A stretch of 64,000 nucleotides of DNA from Arachidicoccus terrestris (lineage in GTDB: Bacteria; Bacteroidota; Bacteroidia; Chitinophagales; Chitinophagaceae): NCBI RefSeq assembly GCF_020042345.1, contig NZ_CP083387.1, positions 434,001 to 498,000 on the forward strand, given 5' to 3'. The notes beneath the pieces were generated by a model. That model saw only the letters and a list, made by a program, of their open reading frames with translations, was not told the DNA's origin and ran no database searches. Made by a program: the position numbers and the translations under genes. This document shows positions 16,752 through 25,983 of the stretch, piece after piece. Numbering within the stretch: the first letter of the stretch is position 1; each line of letters opens with the position of its first letter.

Positions 16752-16794
16752 AAAAGGGCCGGTATAGTCTTGATGACTGTAGCCGGCCCTTTTT
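16752..16794 (+). terminator. Rho-independent terminator after the S8 peptidase
   Basis: AAAAGGGCCGG pairs with CCGGCCCTTTT, extended by a few more pairs (TATAGTC / GACTGTA), and a T-run follows. Confidence 0.85.
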
Positions 16795-16940
16795 GTAATG
16801 CGGAATTAATAGTAAAATATATGGTGGTTCACTTGTATGTATCTGTCCTACGCTGCACCGGTCCTAGGAGGCCGCAAAGAACACAGGTCGAATAGAAAAT
16901 ATAACAACCCCTGTTGCCATAACCCGATCAATCAGGCCAC

Positions 16941-18161
16941 CTATTCCGCCAGTAAGCCGTCAATCAGTTCATTAAATTCTTTTACGTAATTCGTATAATA
17001 AGATCCCGTACCAGGCCCCTGGAAGCCGGTATCGATCTTACGCACCTTACCGGTCTTGTCCAATATAATCGTTGTTGGGAACATTTTGATCGGCGTAAAC
17101 TGGGGCAATGTTTTTTCGGTCCTTTGCTTATCAGTTACCGTAACCCCTGTTATCAGTACGGGATACTGTATATCATAAGCTTTCTGAAACTTCAGCAGAC
17201 TCTTTCTGGAACGGTCAAAATCAGTCGTCAATTCATAAGCCAGGCTGATCACCTCTATCCCTTTATCTTTATTAGCATTATAGTATTTACTTAGAAAGGC
17301 GGTTTCATCCATACAATTGGGGCACCAGGATCCCATCAGGTCAATTATGACGACTTTATTCTTAAACCGCTTGTCTTTAATGGATACTGGTTTTCCGTCT
17401 AAATCCTTAAATGTAAAATCCAGATAGCCAGGTTCGCCTTTTTTAAGATACATAGCTGCCTCGTTAGGTAAGCTGGGCGTATCGGTTTTATAAGCGCTAA
17501 ATGACTGTTTGCTGGAAGCACCACTATATTGCATACCGGTTAGAGAATCTCCCTTCACCTTCGCTTTAAACAACAGGCTGTGAATTCCGTCAAATCCTGA
17601 AAAATACAAAGAGTCACCCGTGACAATGCCCTCCAGATATCTGTCATCTCCATAAGGCGTCAGTACGGAACCTGTAACCCTGGCTCCCTTCTGGTGTAAA
17701 GTAGCAATTGCAGGAGAAGTCTCTCCCGACCGGCTCTTAAAGGTTACCTGCCATTTGCCGTCCACACTTTGTTTTGGGATGCCCAGGCTGGGGTCAAAAC
17801 GAACTGCGTGTTGCGCTGAGGCTGTCAGTGGCAAAACGATTTCCTGACTGGTGGAGGCTCTTTGCCATATCCCGCTCAGGCTATCCTTATTGATAATTCT
17901 AAATCTGAAGCCTGATTCAAAAACCGGCATTCCTACGATGAGCGAATCTCCTTTAGCTACCACATCTGGCACGCGCATCTGCTCATCTCCATTCACCACA
18001 TAGAAAACGAGTTTGCCATCTTCTACCGCGCTACGCAGGTTAAATACGATTCCTTCTCCATCCGGTCTGTGAATTACAGCCCGCCACATAGACTGGTTAA
18101 TCTGGGCCCCTCCCCAAAAGGAGAGCAACAATAGCATTAATAAGACACTACATTTTTTCAT
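16941..18161 (-). CDS. Secreted TlpA-like thioredoxin-fold protein
   Basis: This protein of about 406 residues from the ATG at 18161 has a signal peptide ending near GGAQ. The N-terminal two thirds (to about 240) are beta-rich and of unknown family. The C-terminal third is a TlpA/ResA-like thioredoxin domain with the redox motif WCPNC (Cys280 and Cys283). It is probably a periplasmic thiol-disulfide reductase. It is divergent from the SusC/SusD operon, and the 18283-18313 inverted repeat lies between the two promoters, so they may be co-regulated. A -7-like box TACCTTTG is at 18252-18259 (minus strand). Confidence 0.88.
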   Translation of the reverse strand: MKKCSVLLMLLLLSFWGGAQINQSMWRAVIHRPDGEGIVFNLRSAVEDGKLVFYVVNGDEQMRVPDVVAKGDSLIVGMPVFESGFRFRIINKDSLSGIWQRASTSQEIVLPLTASAQHAVRFDPSLGIPKQSVDGKWQVTFKSRSGETSPAIATLHQKGARVTGSVLTPYGDDRYLEGIVTGDSLYFSGFDGIHSLLFKAKVKGDSLTGMQYSGASSKQSFSAYKTDTPSLPNEAAMYLKKGEPGYLDFTFKDLDGKPVSIKDKRFKNKVVIIDLMGSWCPNCMDETAFLSKYYNANKDKGIEVISLAYELTTDFDRSRKSLLKFQKAYDIQYPVLITGVTVTDKQRTEKTLPQFTPIKMFPTTIILDKTGKVRKIDTGFQGPGTGSYYTNYVKEFNELIDGLLAE

Positions 18162-18282
18162 GGATAAATCATTAATTCTCAATCTTCATTCAAATAAGAA
18201 AGGCAAAGGCCTGTTCAAATTTTCAGACGAGGTGTTTTTGTTATTACAAGGCAAAGGTAACGTAGATCCATTAAAATTTTAA

Positions 18283-18313
18283 ATTTTAGTCTATAATATT
18301 TGTAGACTAAAAT
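18283..18313. promoter_or_regulatory. Perfect 11-bp inverted repeat, putative operator
   Basis: ATTTTAGTCTA (18283-18293) and TAGACTAAAAT (18303-18313) are separated by 9 bases. The right part of the palindrome overlaps the -33 box TTTG (18299-18302) of the leftward edge of the SusC promoter. It also sits immediately upstream of the divergent thioredoxin-gene promoter. This is the geometry of a repressor site for a dimeric regulator; the regulator is not in this window as far as can be told. Confidence 0.7.
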
Positions 18314-18329
18314 TCTCACCCTATCTTTG
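18299..18329 (+). promoter_or_regulatory. Bacteroidota-type promoter for the small peptide/SusC transcript
   Basis: TTTG (18299-18302), 19 bp spacer, TATCTTTG (18322-18329): a full match to the TTTG-N19-TAnnTTTG consensus of the primary sigma factor. Transcription should start near 18336, giving a leader of about 340 bases before susC. Confidence 0.8.
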
Positions 18330-18360
18330 CCTCCGGTTAAAACCGATACAAGTATACAAA

Positions 18361-18429
18361 ATGGCAAACGACAAAGAAAAAGGCGCACCGGCATTTATGA
18401 AGATCACTACATCCTATTATTGTAGCTGA
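18361..18429 (+). CDS. 22-residue leader peptide upstream of SusC
   Basis: The frame ATG...TGA encodes 22 residues beginning MANDKEKGAPAF and ending MKITTSYYCS. It starts about 25 bases after the predicted transcription start, and a second in-frame ATG at 18397 would give a 10-residue peptide. The run Thr-Thr-Ser-Tyr-Tyr-Cys-Ser at the C-terminus, ahead of a structured leader, is reminiscent of attenuator peptides whose translation senses an aminoacyl-tRNA; Cys is the rarest residue there. No homologue can be named. The peptide could equally have a function of its own. Expression is inferred from the strong promoter only. Confidence 0.5.
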   Translation: MANDKEKGAPAFMKITTSYYCS

Positions 18430-18678
18430 GCTGCGCCTGATATTACGATAGAATTTCTACGTTTCTTTCCCTCATTTCTATTCGGAGCAAGGAACAAATC
18501 TTCTAAAATACAATGTAAACTACAGATCGTTGTATGACGCGCCAATGACAATTCCAACACTGAGAATTGTTATTGGAGTCCGCTATATCATACATAGCGG
18601 CCATTAACCGTATCTGTCGTTTACAGGCATCTCTTTATATCAAATACATCAATTCAAATTATCCAAATCTCAAACAAA
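18430..18678 (+). promoter_or_regulatory. Structured leader before susC
   Basis: The 249-base leader has two adjacent stem-loops. CCAATGACAATTC (18542-18554) pairs with GAATTGTTATTGG (18564-18576) over 13 positions with one G-U pair. CCGCTAT (18580-18586) pairs with ATAGCGG (18594-18600). A weaker 6-bp stem (ATACAA with TTGTAT) lies just upstream. Neither stem is followed by a T-run, so they look like regulatory structures rather than simple terminators. No known riboswitch class was recognised. Confidence 0.5.
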
Positions 18679-21600
18679 ATGAAACATCGTTACCTATTAT
18701 CGTTGTTACTCTGGGTAAGCTTCTCAGCACTGCATGCACAGACGCCGGCAGTAAAGGGAACTGTCCACTCAGATACCGGCACCCCCCTGTCCGGGGTAAG
18801 CATCCGCATCGTGGGCGGCAAAGCAACTTTAAGCTCCAACCTGGGCAATTTCACGCTTACAGCCAACGCCGGTGATACACTAAACTTTTCCTACATCGGC
18901 TACGAGCCTGCACAAATAGTTGTTGGTGACCCTAGCACTCCGATTGACATAGCCTTACATCAATCTTCCAGTGAACTCAGTGAAGTCGTTGTCACAGCCC
19001 TGGGTATCTCAAAAGAGAAAAAATCACTTGGTTATTCAGTGCAAGAGCTAAAAACAGAACAGCTCAATACAACGCAGACCCCGAACTTAGTCAATAACCT
19101 TTCGGGGAAGATAGCGGGTGTCAGAGTCACTAATTCTCAGGGAGACATGGGCTCTTCCAGGATTGTGATTCGTGGAGAAACATCTATTGCGGGAAACAAT
19201 CAGCCCTTATTTGTCATAGATGGCGTTCCTGTTGACAACTCCCAACTGGGTGCCGGCGGTTCAAGAGACTATGCCAATGCAATCGCTGATCTGAATTCTG
19301 AAGACATTGAATCAATGAGTGTTCTAAAAGGGCCCAATGCAGCAGCCCTTTATGGCAGCCGTGCAGCACATGGTGTCATCATCATTAAAACCAAATCAGG
19401 CAAAAAGAAAAAAGGACTCGGCATTAGCTTTAATTCTAACAATACTTTCAGCAGTTTGCTTGTGCTTCCTGAATATCAGAATGTATTTGGGCAAGGAGGT
19501 AACGGACAGTTCAGTTACGTCGATGGCAACGGCGGCGGCCTAAATGATAACGTGGATGAAAGCTGGGGCCCCAGAATGGAAGGCCAGTTAATTCCCCAGT
19601 TCGGCTCAAATGGAGAAGCGGTCCCTTTTGTTGCACATCCAGACAATGTCAAAAGCTTCTTTAAAACTGGGTTTTCTACATCCAACAGTATTTCCATCGC
19701 CGATGCGGGCGACAAATACAGTTATAGAGTCGGGTTCAATGACGGGCATCAGACAGGTGTTATTCCCAATTCAAAACTCAATAAAAGAAATATCTCTTTA
19801 AACAGCAGATTCAAGATTACCGATAAACTCAGCCTTTCGGCCATGGCCAACTACCTGATTTCAGATGCACCCAACCTGCCGGGCATTGGTGGCAAGAGGG
19901 CCAGCAGCACAATGTTACAGTTTACCTGGTTCGGCAGACAAGTGGATATGCAATCACTGAAAGACAGCTATTTTTCTACCGGCAGCCCCGACAACTGGAA
20001 CAACGCCTATTATCCGAATCCTTACTTCGGTGCCTATGAAAATACCGTTCAGCAAAGAAGAGACCGTCTGATTGGCGACGTCGGACTGACCTACGATATT
20101 GCTCCAGGTTTAACCGCTCATTTTCACAGCGGTACAGATTATTACAATGACCGGAGAAAGCTAAAAATTGCCTATGGCACCAGTGGCACCCCATTTGGAT
20201 CTTATGAAGAAATTGGTTACACCGTTAATGAAAACAATACAGAAGGTACACTTAATTTTGATACAAAACTCAATAGTGACTTCTCACTGAATATTCTGGC
20301 CGGCGGTAATATCCGTAACAAAACCTATGAAGAGAATGATCAAAAGGCACCAAGACTGGCCGTTGGCGGCGTGTATACCCTGGATAATTCCAGAGATCCG
20401 TTAATATCCAATAACTACTACAGTCATTTAAAAGTCTATAGCCTTTACGGGTCCGCCCAGTTGGGTTATAAGAACTATGCTTTTATCAATGTAACGGCCA
20501 GAAATGACTGGTCTTCTACCCTGCCTGAAAATAATCTTTCCTATTTCTATCCGTCTGTAAACGGTACGGTCGTATTCACAGATTTATTCAATATTAAAAG
20601 TGATGTACTGAGCTATGGCAAGGTGCGCGGTGGCTGGGCAGAAGTGGGCGCTGATACAGATCCCTATCAACTCTACAACACCTATGGGTTCTCCCTGTTT
20701 GGTTCCAGTCCGCTGTTGACAACTTCAGGCATCCAGATGAATGAAAAGTTCCAGAGTGAATCCACCACTTCAACTGAACTGGGTCTGGATCTGGGCTTCT
20801 TCCACAGCAGAGCTACATTGGATATCAGTTTATATAATACCAACAGCTTTAACCAGATCCTAAAAGTAGATATCACGCCTACTTCAGGCTATACGCAACA
20901 GTTATTAAATGCAGGCAAGATCAATAACAAAGGCCTGGAAGTGGCCCTGGGTGTTACGCCTATAAAAAACGAGGACCTAAGCTGGAACTTCTCTGTAAAT
21001 TTCGCGCGGAACAAAAGCGAAGTAAAGTACCTGGATGATGCCGGGCAACTGGAGAACTATACATTAGGCAGTGATGGAACGGTACAGGTAGTCGCAGCTG
21101 TAGGCAAAACCTATGGCACCCTTATTGGAACGGCCTATCAGCGCGATAACAAAGGTAATATACTGGTTGGCTCCAATGGCCTGCCCCAAACCGACCCCAC
21201 ACTGCAAGACCTGGGGCACTTTACACCCGACTGGAACGGAGGATTCTACAATAATTTAAAATATAAAAACTGGGGGCTAAGTTTTTTAATTGACGCCAGT
21301 ATCGGCGGCTCCATATATTCTGGCAGTAACTCTACGGGACAATACACGGGGGTACTTGCTTCCACACTCCCTGGAAGAGGCGCGGAATTCGGCGGGCTCA
21401 ATTATTACTATCCGAACAACGATAAAAACAAATTGCCGGTGGCTGCCTCAGGGAGCGCACCCAATGGTGAGAAAATATACGATGATGGCATAATTGCGCC
21501 GGGCGTAACCGGTGACGGAAAGGCCAATGAGCAGATCATACCGGCTTCCTTATACTACAAGACCATTTCCTCAGTGGATGAGCAGTATGTATATGATGCC

Positions 21601-21840
21601 AGTTATGTCAAATTCAGAGAACTGCGTATCAGCTACCAATTACCGGGCGCCTGGTTGTCCCGTATAGGTGTTCAGGGTGCCAGCGTTGCACTGGTAGGCC
21701 GCAATCTTTTCTTTATTTATAAAAAAGCCCCCAATATTGATCCGGAAACTGCCTTTTCTACGGGCAACGGACAAGGTCTGGAAGATCTTACACTGCCCAC
21801 TTCCAGAAATTATGGCATCAACTTAAGTGTTCAATTCTAA
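18679..21840 (+). CDS. SusC/RagA family TonB-linked outer membrane protein
   Basis: This 1053-residue protein has a signal peptide (cleavage near Ala20-Gln21), a carboxypeptidase D-like regulatory domain (about 24-95), a TonB plug (about 105-220) and a 22-strand-type beta-barrel ending in Phe (NLSVQF). There is no N-terminal STN domain, so it should not signal to a FecR/ECF pair; none is adjacent. It imports a ligand delivered by the SusD-like lipoprotein encoded 11 bp downstream. The substrate is unknown. No glycoside hydrolase is nearby, and the neighbours are an S8 peptidase, a thioredoxin protein and an aminotransferase. Confidence 0.95.
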   Translation: MKHRYLLSLLLWVSFSALHAQTPAVKGTVHSDTGTPLSGVSIRIVGGKATLSSNLGNFTLTANAGDTLNFSYIGYEPAQIVVGDPSTPIDIALHQSSSELSEVVVTALGISKEKKSLGYSVQELKTEQLNTTQTPNLVNNLSGKIAGVRVTNSQGDMGSSRIVIRGETSIAGNNQPLFVIDGVPVDNSQLGAGGSRDYANAIADLNSEDIESMSVLKGPNAAALYGSRAAHGVIIIKTKSGKKKKGLGISFNSNNTFSSLLVLPEYQNVFGQGGNGQFSYVDGNGGGLNDNVDESWGPRMEGQLIPQFGSNGEAVPFVAHPDNVKSFFKTGFSTSNSISIADAGDKYSYRVGFNDGHQTGVIPNSKLNKRNISLNSRFKITDKLSLSAMANYLISDAPNLPGIGGKRASSTMLQFTWFGRQVDMQSLKDSYFSTGSPDNWNNAYYPNPYFGAYENTVQQRRDRLIGDVGLTYDIAPGLTAHFHSGTDYYNDRRKLKIAYGTSGTPFGSYEEIGYTVNENNTEGTLNFDTKLNSDFSLNILAGGNIRNKTYEENDQKAPRLAVGGVYTLDNSRDPLISNNYYSHLKVYSLYGSAQLGYKNYAFINVTARNDWSSTLPENNLSYFYPSVNGTVVFTDLFNIKSDVLSYGKVRGGWAEVGADTDPYQLYNTYGFSLFGSSPLLTTSGIQMNEKFQSESTTSTELGLDLGFFHSRATLDISLYNTNSFNQILKVDITPTSGYTQQLLNAGKINNKGLEVALGVTPIKNEDLSWNFSVNFARNKSEVKYLDDAGQLENYTLGSDGTVQVVAAVGKTYGTLIGTAYQRDNKGNILVGSNGLPQTDPTLQDLGHFTPDWNGGFYNNLKYKNWGLSFLIDASIGGSIYSGSNSTGQYTGVLASTLPGRGAEFGGLNYYYPNNDKNKLPVAASGSAPNGEKIYDDGIIAPGVTGDGKANEQIIPASLYYKTISSVDEQYVYDASYVKFRELRISYQLPGAWLSRIGVQGASVALVGRNLFFIYKKAPNIDPETAFSTGNGQGLEDLTLPTSRNYGINLSVQF

Positions 21841-21851
21841 AAGTTCCAATC

Positions 21852-23312
21852 ATGAAATATTCACTCAATAAATTTCTATTTCGCTCAGGTGCATTACTTA
21901 TAAGCGGTGTGCTGATCCTGGGCATCAGCTCCTGCAAAAAAGAACTTGTTCGTATCAATAAAAACCCCAATGCAGTAGAAAATCCGACACCCGACTATCT
22001 TTTAGGCGGCGCAGAAAAAAGCGCTGCAGACGCCTATTGGGGAGCGACCGCCAACTTCGGATCCAGCCAGCTGATTATTCAGCAATGGGCGGCGATTCAA
22101 TATACGGATGCGGACCGGTATATTTATGACGCCAGCAGTTTCTCTTCTTTTTGGACAGCGTTATACTCCGTTTCACTGACCAACATTAAAGTGATGATGA
22201 AACTGGCCGAAGAGGCTGGAAATAATAACTATATCGGTGTCGGCCATATACTCAGAGCCTGGAATTTTCAACTGCTGACAGATGCATATGGCAATGTCCC
22301 CTACAAAGAATCCGGAAAAATTGAATCGTCTTCCCTGGCAGCCTATGACAGCCAGCAAGAGGTTTATACCGGTATACTTAGTGAATTGGATACAGCTTTA
22401 GTACAACTCGATCCTAATGGCACACCTATTGAGGGTGATTTGATCTACGATGGCAATATTGCTAACTGGAGAAGATTTGCCCGGAGCCTGCAGTTGCGCA
22501 TCGCACTCAGAATCGCAGACGCAGACCCGTCGCTGGCAAAAGCTACAGTTCAAAAAGTACTGAACAGTAAAGAATTGATCAGTTCCAACGCTCAGACAGC
22601 GCAGTTCGTCTACGATGAATCTCCGAACTGGAACCCCGTCGCCAGCAATTTTTCTACACGTAATGATTACAGAATTTCCAAGACAGTTGTAGACCGGTTA
22701 TATGCACTCAAGGATCCGAGGCTGCCCGTGTATGCCAGACTTCCCGAAAATGATAAGATTACCAAATATGTAGGTGTTCCCAACGGCTTAACGACCTCAG
22801 ACGCCAACAGCCTGGGACTGGCCAACACCTCTAAACCCGGCACATATTTTTCAGCAGATAATGCACCGGCAGTTATCCAGGCATACAGTGAAGTACTCTT
22901 CTTAAGAGCAGAAGCCGCAGCAAGGGGCTTCAGTTCCGAAAACCCGGCTACGCTATACAATGAAGCCATCACCGCCTCCCTGAAGCAATACGGCATCACT
23001 GACGCAGCAGTGATTGGAGCCTACCTTGCTCAGGCCTCCGTTAAATATGACGCCTCCAATTACAAGAAATCCATTGGAGACCAAAAATGGATCGCACTAT
23101 TCGGAGAAGGGCTGGAAGCCTTTGCCGAATGGCGCAGACTGGATTATCCAACGCTCCAGGCAGCTGTTGCAGGCAAATACGGAGATAAAATTCCGGTACG
23201 CTTTATTTATCCCTCAACAGAGCAGACATTAAATGGCAAGGCCTATAAGGCGGCAGTGGCAGCCCAGGGTACTGATGACTTGTTTACCAAACTCTGGTTT
23301 GATAAACATTAG
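21852..23312 (+). CDS. SusD-like outer membrane lipoprotein (SusD-like_2 type)
   Basis: This 486-residue lipoprotein has a lipobox around ISSC (Cys27 region) followed by the NKNPNAVENPTPDYLL pattern and helical repeats typical of the SusD-like_2 (SusD/RagB nutrient-binding) family. It starts 11 bp after susC and forms its partner lid. The operon ends at a strong hairpin 25 bp downstream. Confidence 0.92.
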   Translation: MKYSLNKFLFRSGALLISGVLILGISSCKKELVRINKNPNAVENPTPDYLLGGAEKSAADAYWGATANFGSSQLIIQQWAAIQYTDADRYIYDASSFSSFWTALYSVSLTNIKVMMKLAEEAGNNNYIGVGHILRAWNFQLLTDAYGNVPYKESGKIESSSLAAYDSQQEVYTGILSELDTALVQLDPNGTPIEGDLIYDGNIANWRRFARSLQLRIALRIADADPSLAKATVQKVLNSKELISSNAQTAQFVYDESPNWNPVASNFSTRNDYRISKTVVDRLYALKDPRLPVYARLPENDKITKYVGVPNGLTTSDANSLGLANTSKPGTYFSADNAPAVIQAYSEVLFLRAEAAARGFSSENPATLYNEAITASLKQYGITDAAVIGAYLAQASVKYDASNYKKSIGDQKWIALFGEGLEAFAEWRRLDYPTLQAAVAGKYGDKIPVRFIYPSTEQTLNGKAYKAAVAAQGTDDLFTKLWFDKH

Positions 23313-23337
23313 TTTTTAACCTGCTATTCCCTCATGA

Positions 23338-23378
23338 CAAAAAGGTCGCTGTAATTTACCTGTTATGGCGACCTTTTT
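23338..23378 (+). terminator. Terminator of the SusC/SusD operon
   Basis: AAAAAGGTCGC pairs with GCGACCTTTTT around an 18-base loop and ends in a T-run. Confidence 0.85.
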
Positions 23379-23454
23379 GTAATTTGCAAAAAGGACAGAC
23401 AAACAGCTCTGCCCGGGGGCTATCATTCTCATCCATGAAATATTTTTCCTTATC

Positions 23455-24624
23455 ATGATCACTATACATTCAAAATTTCCCCATACGACCACCAGCATTT
23501 TTACAGAAATGTCCAAACTGGCCATAGATAATAATGCCATAAACCTGGGACAGGGATTTCCGGATTACCCCATGGACCCGCTCCTGATTAAAGCAGTCAC
23601 AAAAGCAATGGAAAACGGCTATAATCAGTACGCGCCATCCAGCGGCTACGAAGCCTTCAGAAACCTGTTAGCAGCAAAGGCCCAGGCCGAACTAGGGCAG
23701 TCATTTGACCCTGTGACGGAAATCACTATTACGCCCGGGGCCACCAACGCACTTTTTACCGTAATTTCCACCTTTGTCAGACAAAAAGACGAGGTGTTGT
23801 ACTTTGACCCGGCCTATGACAGCTATCACCCGTCGATACTCGCCGTCGGCGGCATTCCCATTGCGGTGCCCATGCAATACCCCGACTTCCAGCTGGACAT
23901 TGATCTACTAAAAGGGTATATAACGAAAGCCACCCGGATGATTATACTCAATACACCACATAACCCAACGGGCGCCACGCTTAAGTCAGCGCAATTAAAA
24001 GCGCTCCATGAATTATTAAAAGACACGAATATTATCGTACTCTGCGATGAGGTTTATGAGCATGTTATTTTTGACGACCAGCCTCATCATTCTCCATTAG
24101 GCTTTCCGTTTTTAAGAGAACGTTCTATATCGGTACACTCTTTTGGAAAGATGTTTAATTGCACCGGCTGGAAGACGGGGTATATTATGGCCGACGCCCC
24201 GTTAATGGCAGAAATCAGAAAAGTGCATCAGAACAATGCCTTCAGTACATTTTCTCCGGTCCAGATCGCGCTCACTGAATATATGCATGATCCGGATACC
24301 TACCTAAGACTTGCCGGGTCCCTGCAAAAGAAGAGAGATCTTTTAATGAACGCCTTAAAGGGTAGCCCCCTTAAACCCTTTCCGGTGGAAGGCAGCTATT
24401 TTCAGTTATACAGTTACGAGGGCTTTAGTGAGATGAAAGAAAAGGACTTCGCTGTCTGGCTGACCAAAGCAGCCGGCATCACAGGGATCCCCCTCTCCTC
24501 TTTATGCGAAAAGTTCGGTGATCATAAACTCATACGTTTTTGTTTTGCCAAAAAAGAAGCAACCCTTCAACAGGCGGCTGAGAAACTGAGCCAACTGGGC
24601 AAAACCCTGACCCCTCCCCATTAA
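23455..24624 (+). CDS. PLP-dependent aminotransferase, methionine aminotransferase type
   Basis: This 389-residue class I/II aminotransferase has NLGQGFPDYP (30-39), YNQYAPSSGY (56-65), the cofactor-binding D198/Y201 (LCDEVYEH) and the Schiff-base lysine K232 (SFGKMFNCTGWKTGY). The GQGFP-D and NQYAPSxG pattern matches the YbdL-like methionine (and related) aminotransferases and kynurenine aminotransferase-like enzymes. A role in methionine salvage is therefore the best guess. It has its own terminator and is separated from susD by another, so it is probably monocistronic. Confidence 0.85.
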   Translation: MITIHSKFPHTTTSIFTEMSKLAIDNNAINLGQGFPDYPMDPLLIKAVTKAMENGYNQYAPSSGYEAFRNLLAAKAQAELGQSFDPVTEITITPGATNALFTVISTFVRQKDEVLYFDPAYDSYHPSILAVGGIPIAVPMQYPDFQLDIDLLKGYITKATRMIILNTPHNPTGATLKSAQLKALHELLKDTNIIVLCDEVYEHVIFDDQPHHSPLGFPFLRERSISVHSFGKMFNCTGWKTGYIMADAPLMAEIRKVHQNNAFSTFSPVQIALTEYMHDPDTYLRLAGSLQKKRDLLMNALKGSPLKPFPVEGSYFQLYSYEGFSEMKEKDFAVWLTKAAGITGIPLSSLCEKFGDHKLIRFCFAKKEATLQQAAEKLSQLGKTLTPPH

Positions 24625-24648
24625 TAATTTAGTGAAAGACGGTATCAA

Positions 24649-24698
24649 ATAAAAACGAGCCGGCAGGAAGCGTCCCTCCAATACCGACTCGTTTTTAT
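24649..24698 (+). terminator. Terminator after the aminotransferase
   Basis: ATAAAAACGAG pairs with CTCGTTTTTAT around a long loop. The symmetrical A and T runs would serve both this gene and the convergent HxlR gene. Confidence 0.75.
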
Positions 24699-24723
24699 TT
24701 ACTTTATTTACCGGGGCTGGAAT

Positions 24724-25245
24724 TTATCCGGCGATCTTGGTCGCTTTAGGCGCTTCACAGCCAAACTCAGGGTCTTCACCACAACTGCATTCGGTTTGTT
24801 TTTTCAGGATTCTTTCCCGGTGCTTGAATCCCCAGCTGCATAATTCATTGATAATATTTTGCAGGGTCTTTCCGTAATCTGTAAGTTCGTACTCAACGGT
24901 TACGGGTCTGGTATGCAAAACAGTACGGGTAACCAGTTCATTGATTTCCAGATCTTTTAATTCTTTGGACAGCATTTTGGCACCAATGCCTTCAATATTT
25001 CTCTGCAACTGCATAAAACGGCATTTACCCATTGTGTGTAAATAACCAATAATAGCGACTTTCCATTTACCGCTCAGCAGATCCATCGTGTCATGAATGG
25101 CCCTTAAGCGGGGTTTGCATAGCGCATGTAATTCTTTCTCTTCGTCTTTATTGTCAGCTGTTCCTTTATTTGCCGTAGGTTCTATCAGCTTTTTTCTATG
25201 ATGATCTGTTGGCGTCAGTGTTGCATTTTCTATCATGATTGTCAA
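24724..25245 (-). CDS. HxlR family transcriptional regulator
   Basis: This 173-residue protein contains the HxlR winged-helix domain in residues about 50-150: LLSGKWKVAIIGYL, then FMQLQRNIEGIGAKMLSKELKDLE, then RPVTVEYELTDYGKTL. The N-terminal 45 residues are a charged extension and the C-terminus is Cys-rich (ECSCGEDPEFGCEAP), which may make it redox- or metal-responsive. No clear target gene is adjacent; the convergent aminotransferase shares the terminator. Confidence 0.9.
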   Translation of the reverse strand: MTIMIENATLTPTDHHRKKLIEPTANKGTADNKDEEKELHALCKPRLRAIHDTMDLLSGKWKVAIIGYLHTMGKCRFMQLQRNIEGIGAKMLSKELKDLEINELVTRTVLHTRPVTVEYELTDYGKTLQNIINELCSWGFKHRERILKKQTECSCGEDPEFGCEAPKATKIAG

Positions 25246-25473
25246 TACTTGATTTTAAAGTGGAATAAAATAGTTTCACTCGAGCAATTACTATCGTTTT
25301 AACTGCCAGTTTCAAAAGTAAACTATTAATACTGGCTGGCCCACCCTTTTAACGATTCCATGTGGAAAACTTGACCGTTTTCTGACAATCCAAACGGATT
25401 GCCGTTGCAAATGCCTAACTTTAACCTTTGACAACCAACAGCTTGTTTTTTATACCCTTTAAAACACACGTAG

Positions 25474-25968
25474 CTAACGCTTGCCGAGCTCAATAACCTG
25501 ACATCCCGCGATATCCGTACCATTGATATGGAACTTAATCAGTGTTTGCACCTGATGCCAGCCTTGCTTGCCACAGGCACCCGGATTCATGTGCAGGCAA
25601 TGAAGCTTCTCATCATACATGATCTTCAGAATATGTGAATGACCACTGATAAACAACCCTGGCTTTTCCTTCTTAATGATCTCTCTTACACCAGGCGCAT
25701 ATCTGCCCGGATACCCCCCAATATGGCGCATCAATACTTTTACGTCTTCAAGATAAAATAGATTATCCAGGGGAAAACGGCTGCGAATGGCAGTACCGTC
25801 GATATTCCCATACACTCCCCTTAAGGGTTTAAACGCCTCCAGCCTATCGATCACGGACGAGTCCCCCACATCACCTCCATGCCAGATCTCATCTACATCG
25901 GCAAAATGTTCGAATACGGCTTCGGGCAGATAGCTATGCGTATCAGATAATAAACCAATTTTTGTCAT
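25474..25968 (-). CDS. YfcE-type metallophosphoesterase
   Basis: This 164-residue calcineurin-like phosphoesterase has GLLSDTHSY (4-12), HGGDVGD (metal-binding), YGNIDG and the C-terminal GHSH. It matches the YfcE/MJ0936 family of small metal-dependent phosphodiesterases. It lies 15 bp downstream of methylglyoxal synthase on the same strand, so the two may be co-transcribed. Confidence 0.9.
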   Translation of the reverse strand: MTKIGLLSDTHSYLPEAVFEHFADVDEIWHGGDVGDSSVIDRLEAFKPLRGVYGNIDGTAIRSRFPLDNLFYLEDVKVLMRHIGGYPGRYAPGVREIIKKEKPGLFISGHSHILKIMYDEKLHCLHMNPGACGKQGWHQVQTLIKFHINGTDIAGCQVIELGKR

Positions 25969-25983
25969 GCGTACTAAAGGCTA

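Noticed and set aside
25326-25523. 65-codon minus-strand frame overlapping the phosphoesterase 3' end
   Set aside because: No recognisable sequence pattern; probably non-coding tail downstream of the phosphoesterase.
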